Assembly (NCBI GenBank): GCA_046542305.1
Contig: JBKHBQ010000163.1
Location: forward strand, 1 to 8,948
Length of the DNA stretch: 8,948 nt
Source: JBKHBQ01 sp046542305
GTDB lineage: Bacteria; Bacteroidota; Bacteroidia; Bacteroidales; 4484-276
Direction: 5' to 3'
Shown piece by piece: positions 7,380 through 8,948 of this stretch. A program made the translations under genes and the position numbers. How positions within the stretch are numbered: position 1 is the stretch's first letter; every line of letters starts with the position of its first letter. The notes under the pieces are model-generated. The model saw only the letters and a program-made list of their open reading frames with translations. It was not told where the DNA came from and made no database searches.

Positions 7380-8945
7380 TTATCTTCCAAGGTAAACTGC
7401 AAGTACGGAAATATCTGCAGGAGAAACCCCGCTGATGCGGGAGGCTTGTCCCAGGGTTATCGGTCGTATTTTGGAAAGCTTTTCCCTGGCTTCCCACGAT
7501 AGCGATTTCAGGCCGTGGTAATCGAAATTGTCCCGAAGCCGGATGCCTTCGAGTTTCGATAGCTTTCCGGCTATCTCCTGCTCCTTGTGGATGTAGTTGT
7601 CGTATTTAACCAGAATTTCTGTTTCCTCAAGTATTTCCTGCAGGTTTTCATCGTCGAGTGCTGAAATGAAATCCGACAGCGAAGAAATCGACTGAATGAG
7701 CGGCTGCAGCGTAATTTCAGGGCGAAGAAGCAGGTTCTCCATTTTACCCTTTTGCGAAAGCGGAGCCGATTGGTACTGCTCCAGCATTCCATTTACCTCT
7801 TCAGGCGAGACGCTTTCCGTTTTCAGAAATCTGCGGATGGCATCAATATGTTTTTGCTTTTCGTGTACCCGCTGCATTCTTTCTTCTGAAGCCAGGCCAA
7901 TTTGGTGCGACAGCGGCGTAAGCCGGAGATCCGCATTATCCTGACGGAGCAGAATCCTGTATTCGGCACGTGAAGTAAACATCCGGTAAGGTTCGTCAAC
8001 CCCTTTTGTGATGAGATCATCGATCAGCACACCAATATATGCATCCGACCTGGAGAGGATGAATTCCGGGAGTTCCATTATTTTCAAGTGTGCATTGATG
8101 CCTGCCATTATTCCCTGCGCTGCTGCTTCTTCATAGCCTGTGGTGCCATTGATCTGCCCTGCGAAATATAAATTCTCCACAAGTTTGGTTTCAAGCGTGT
8201 ACTTCAGTTGCATGGGCGGGAAATAATCGTATTCGATGGCATAGCCGGGCCTGAAAATCTTTGCATTTTCAAATCCCGGAATCTTTCGAAGCGCGTTGAA
8301 TTGTACAACATCCGGAAGCGATGACGAAAAGCCGTTCACATAATATTCCACCGTATTCCAGCCCTCAGGTTCCACAAAAAGCTGGTGGCTGGTTTTATCC
8401 GAAAACCTTTCTATCTTATCTTCGATGGAGGGGCAGTAGCGTGGCCCGATCCCTGCAATTCTGCCGTTGAACATCGGGGAATCGTTGAACCCGATTTTCA
8501 GCGCTTCATGCACAACCGGATTTGTATAGGTTACATAACAACTGCGTTGTTTTTTTAGTTTCGGCGTATTGGTAAAGGAAAATTTTCCCGGATTTTCATC
8601 CCCGGGTTGTTGCTCCATTTTGCTGAAATCAATGGTTCTGCCGTCCACACGCACGGGTGTGCCTGTTTTCATGCGTGACGATTCGAAACCCAATTTTACG
8701 AGCGACTCTGTGATGCCTACCGAGGCCCGTTCCCCCATTCTACCGCCACCGAATTTCTTTTGGCCGATGTGAATAATGCCATTCAGAAAAGTGCCGTTGG
8801 TCAGGATTACTGCTTTCGAAAATATATCCTGCCCCATGGAGGTTCGTACGCCGGTCACGCGATGATTCTCCACGAGCAAATCCACTACCATATCCTGCCA
8901 GAAATCCAGGTTAGGGGTATTTTCCAACATTTCGCGCCATTTCAT
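7380..8945 (-). CDS. mnmG: tRNA uridine-5-carboxymethylaminomethyl modification enzyme MnmG (GidA), N-terminus missing
   Basis: MnmG with MnmE installs the (carboxymethyl)aminomethyl group on wobble U34 of certain tRNAs, using FAD and a folate donor. The visible 521 residues cover most of the family's roughly 620. Both family signatures are present: GPRYCPSIEDKIERF (167-181) and the AGQINGTTGYEEAAAQG block (262-278), plus GTFLNGIIHIG (51-61) and FTSRAEYRILLRQDNADLR (323-341). The C-terminal helical domain, which binds MnmE and tRNA, runs to a normal end (VYLGR). About 100 N-terminal residues with the FAD-binding GxGxxG motif are absent. The visible ATG is not a natural start: the residues from it onward (MKWREMLENTPNLDFWQDMV) match an internal segment of the family. 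The codon just before, at the window edge, is an in-frame TAG, so the reading frame is broken there by mutation, frameshift or an edge sequence error. The gene is followed by a methyltransferase gene on the same strand. Confidence 0.95.
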   Translation of the reverse strand: MKWREMLENTPNLDFWQDMVVDLLVENHRVTGVRTSMGQDIFSKAVILTNGTFLNGIIHIGQKKFGGGRMGERASVGITESLVKLGFESSRMKTGTPVRVDGRTIDFSKMEQQPGDENPGKFSFTNTPKLKKQRSCYVTYTNPVVHEALKIGFNDSPMFNGRIAGIGPRYCPSIEDKIERFSDKTSHQLFVEPEGWNTVEYYVNGFSSSLPDVVQFNALRKIPGFENAKIFRPGYAIEYDYFPPMQLKYTLETKLVENLYFAGQINGTTGYEEAAAQGIMAGINAHLKIMELPEFILSRSDAYIGVLIDDLITKGVDEPYRMFTSRAEYRILLRQDNADLRLTPLSHQIGLASEERMQRVHEKQKHIDAIRRFLKTESVSPEEVNGMLEQYQSAPLSQKGKMENLLLRPEITLQPLIQSISSLSDFISALDDENLQEILEETEILVKYDNYIHKEQEIAGKLSKLEGIRLRDNFDYHGLKSLSWEAREKLSKIRPITLGQASRISGVSPADISVLAVYLGR

Positions 8946-8948
8946 CTA
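8946..8948 (-). other. In-frame TAG inside the expected mnmG coding region
   Basis: The last three bases (cta) read TAG on the - strand, directly before ATG AAA TGG CGC. Full-length MnmG should continue about 100 residues further upstream, so a stop here is unexpected. If one A of the AAA run (8940-8942) is surplus, the edge reads xTA GAT GAA TGG CGC, giving (L/I/V)-D-E-W-R-E-M-L, a plausible family sequence without a stop. Confidence 0.5.

Noticed and set aside
7967..7972. A second CACGTG core, considered as another parS site
   Set aside because: The flanks (TTCGG and AAGTA) do not form the outer palindrome, and the site lies in codons for the conserved SRAEYR motif of MnmG, which explain it.

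Overview
This window carries six protein genes and looks like ordinary chromosome from a member of the Bacteroidota. The reasons are the protein sequences, A-rich leaders without Shine-Dalgarno motifs, and the set of propionyl-CoA carboxylase, a very large NtrY-like kinase and mnmG. The species cannot be named from the sequence alone. I see no mobile element, CRISPR array, rRNA or tRNA.

Left part (1-2608, + strand): three tightly spaced genes encode a biotin-dependent acyl-CoA carboxylase, most likely propionyl-CoA carboxylase. They are the 3' end of a biotin carboxylase gene, a separate biotin-carrier protein with an N-terminal extension, and the carboxyltransferase. Together they would charge biotin with CO2 from bicarbonate and ATP, then pass it to propionyl-CoA to give methylmalonyl-CoA. 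The active-site Asp410 of the carboxyltransferase supports propionyl-CoA as substrate. The operon promoter is off the left edge.

Right part (2618-8948, - strand, convergent with the carboxylase operon across a 9-nt gap): in transcription order these are mnmG (tRNA wobble-uridine modification, 5' end not in the window), a zinc-ribbon SAM-dependent methyltransferase, and a 1231-residue membrane sensor histidine kinase. The kinase has about 12 predicted membrane segments and three probable extracytoplasmic regions. No response regulator gene is present in the window.

Two features stand out. The 36-nt gap between mnmG and the methyltransferase holds a perfect 16-bp palindrome, TGTTCCACGTGGAACA (7360-7375). 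It matches the ParB-binding parS consensus and suggests a centromere-like site in an origin-proximal region. At the right edge, the mnmG frame is interrupted by an in-frame TAG directly before the first visible ATG, about 100 residues short of the family's normal N-terminus. This could be a real lesion or a sequence-edge error. The only gene-free stretch over 100 nt is 6314-6446. It is AT-rich, contains a 14-bp palindrome, and may hold the kinase promoter. I found no convincing undescribed system; the kinase architecture and the parS-like site are the best leads.
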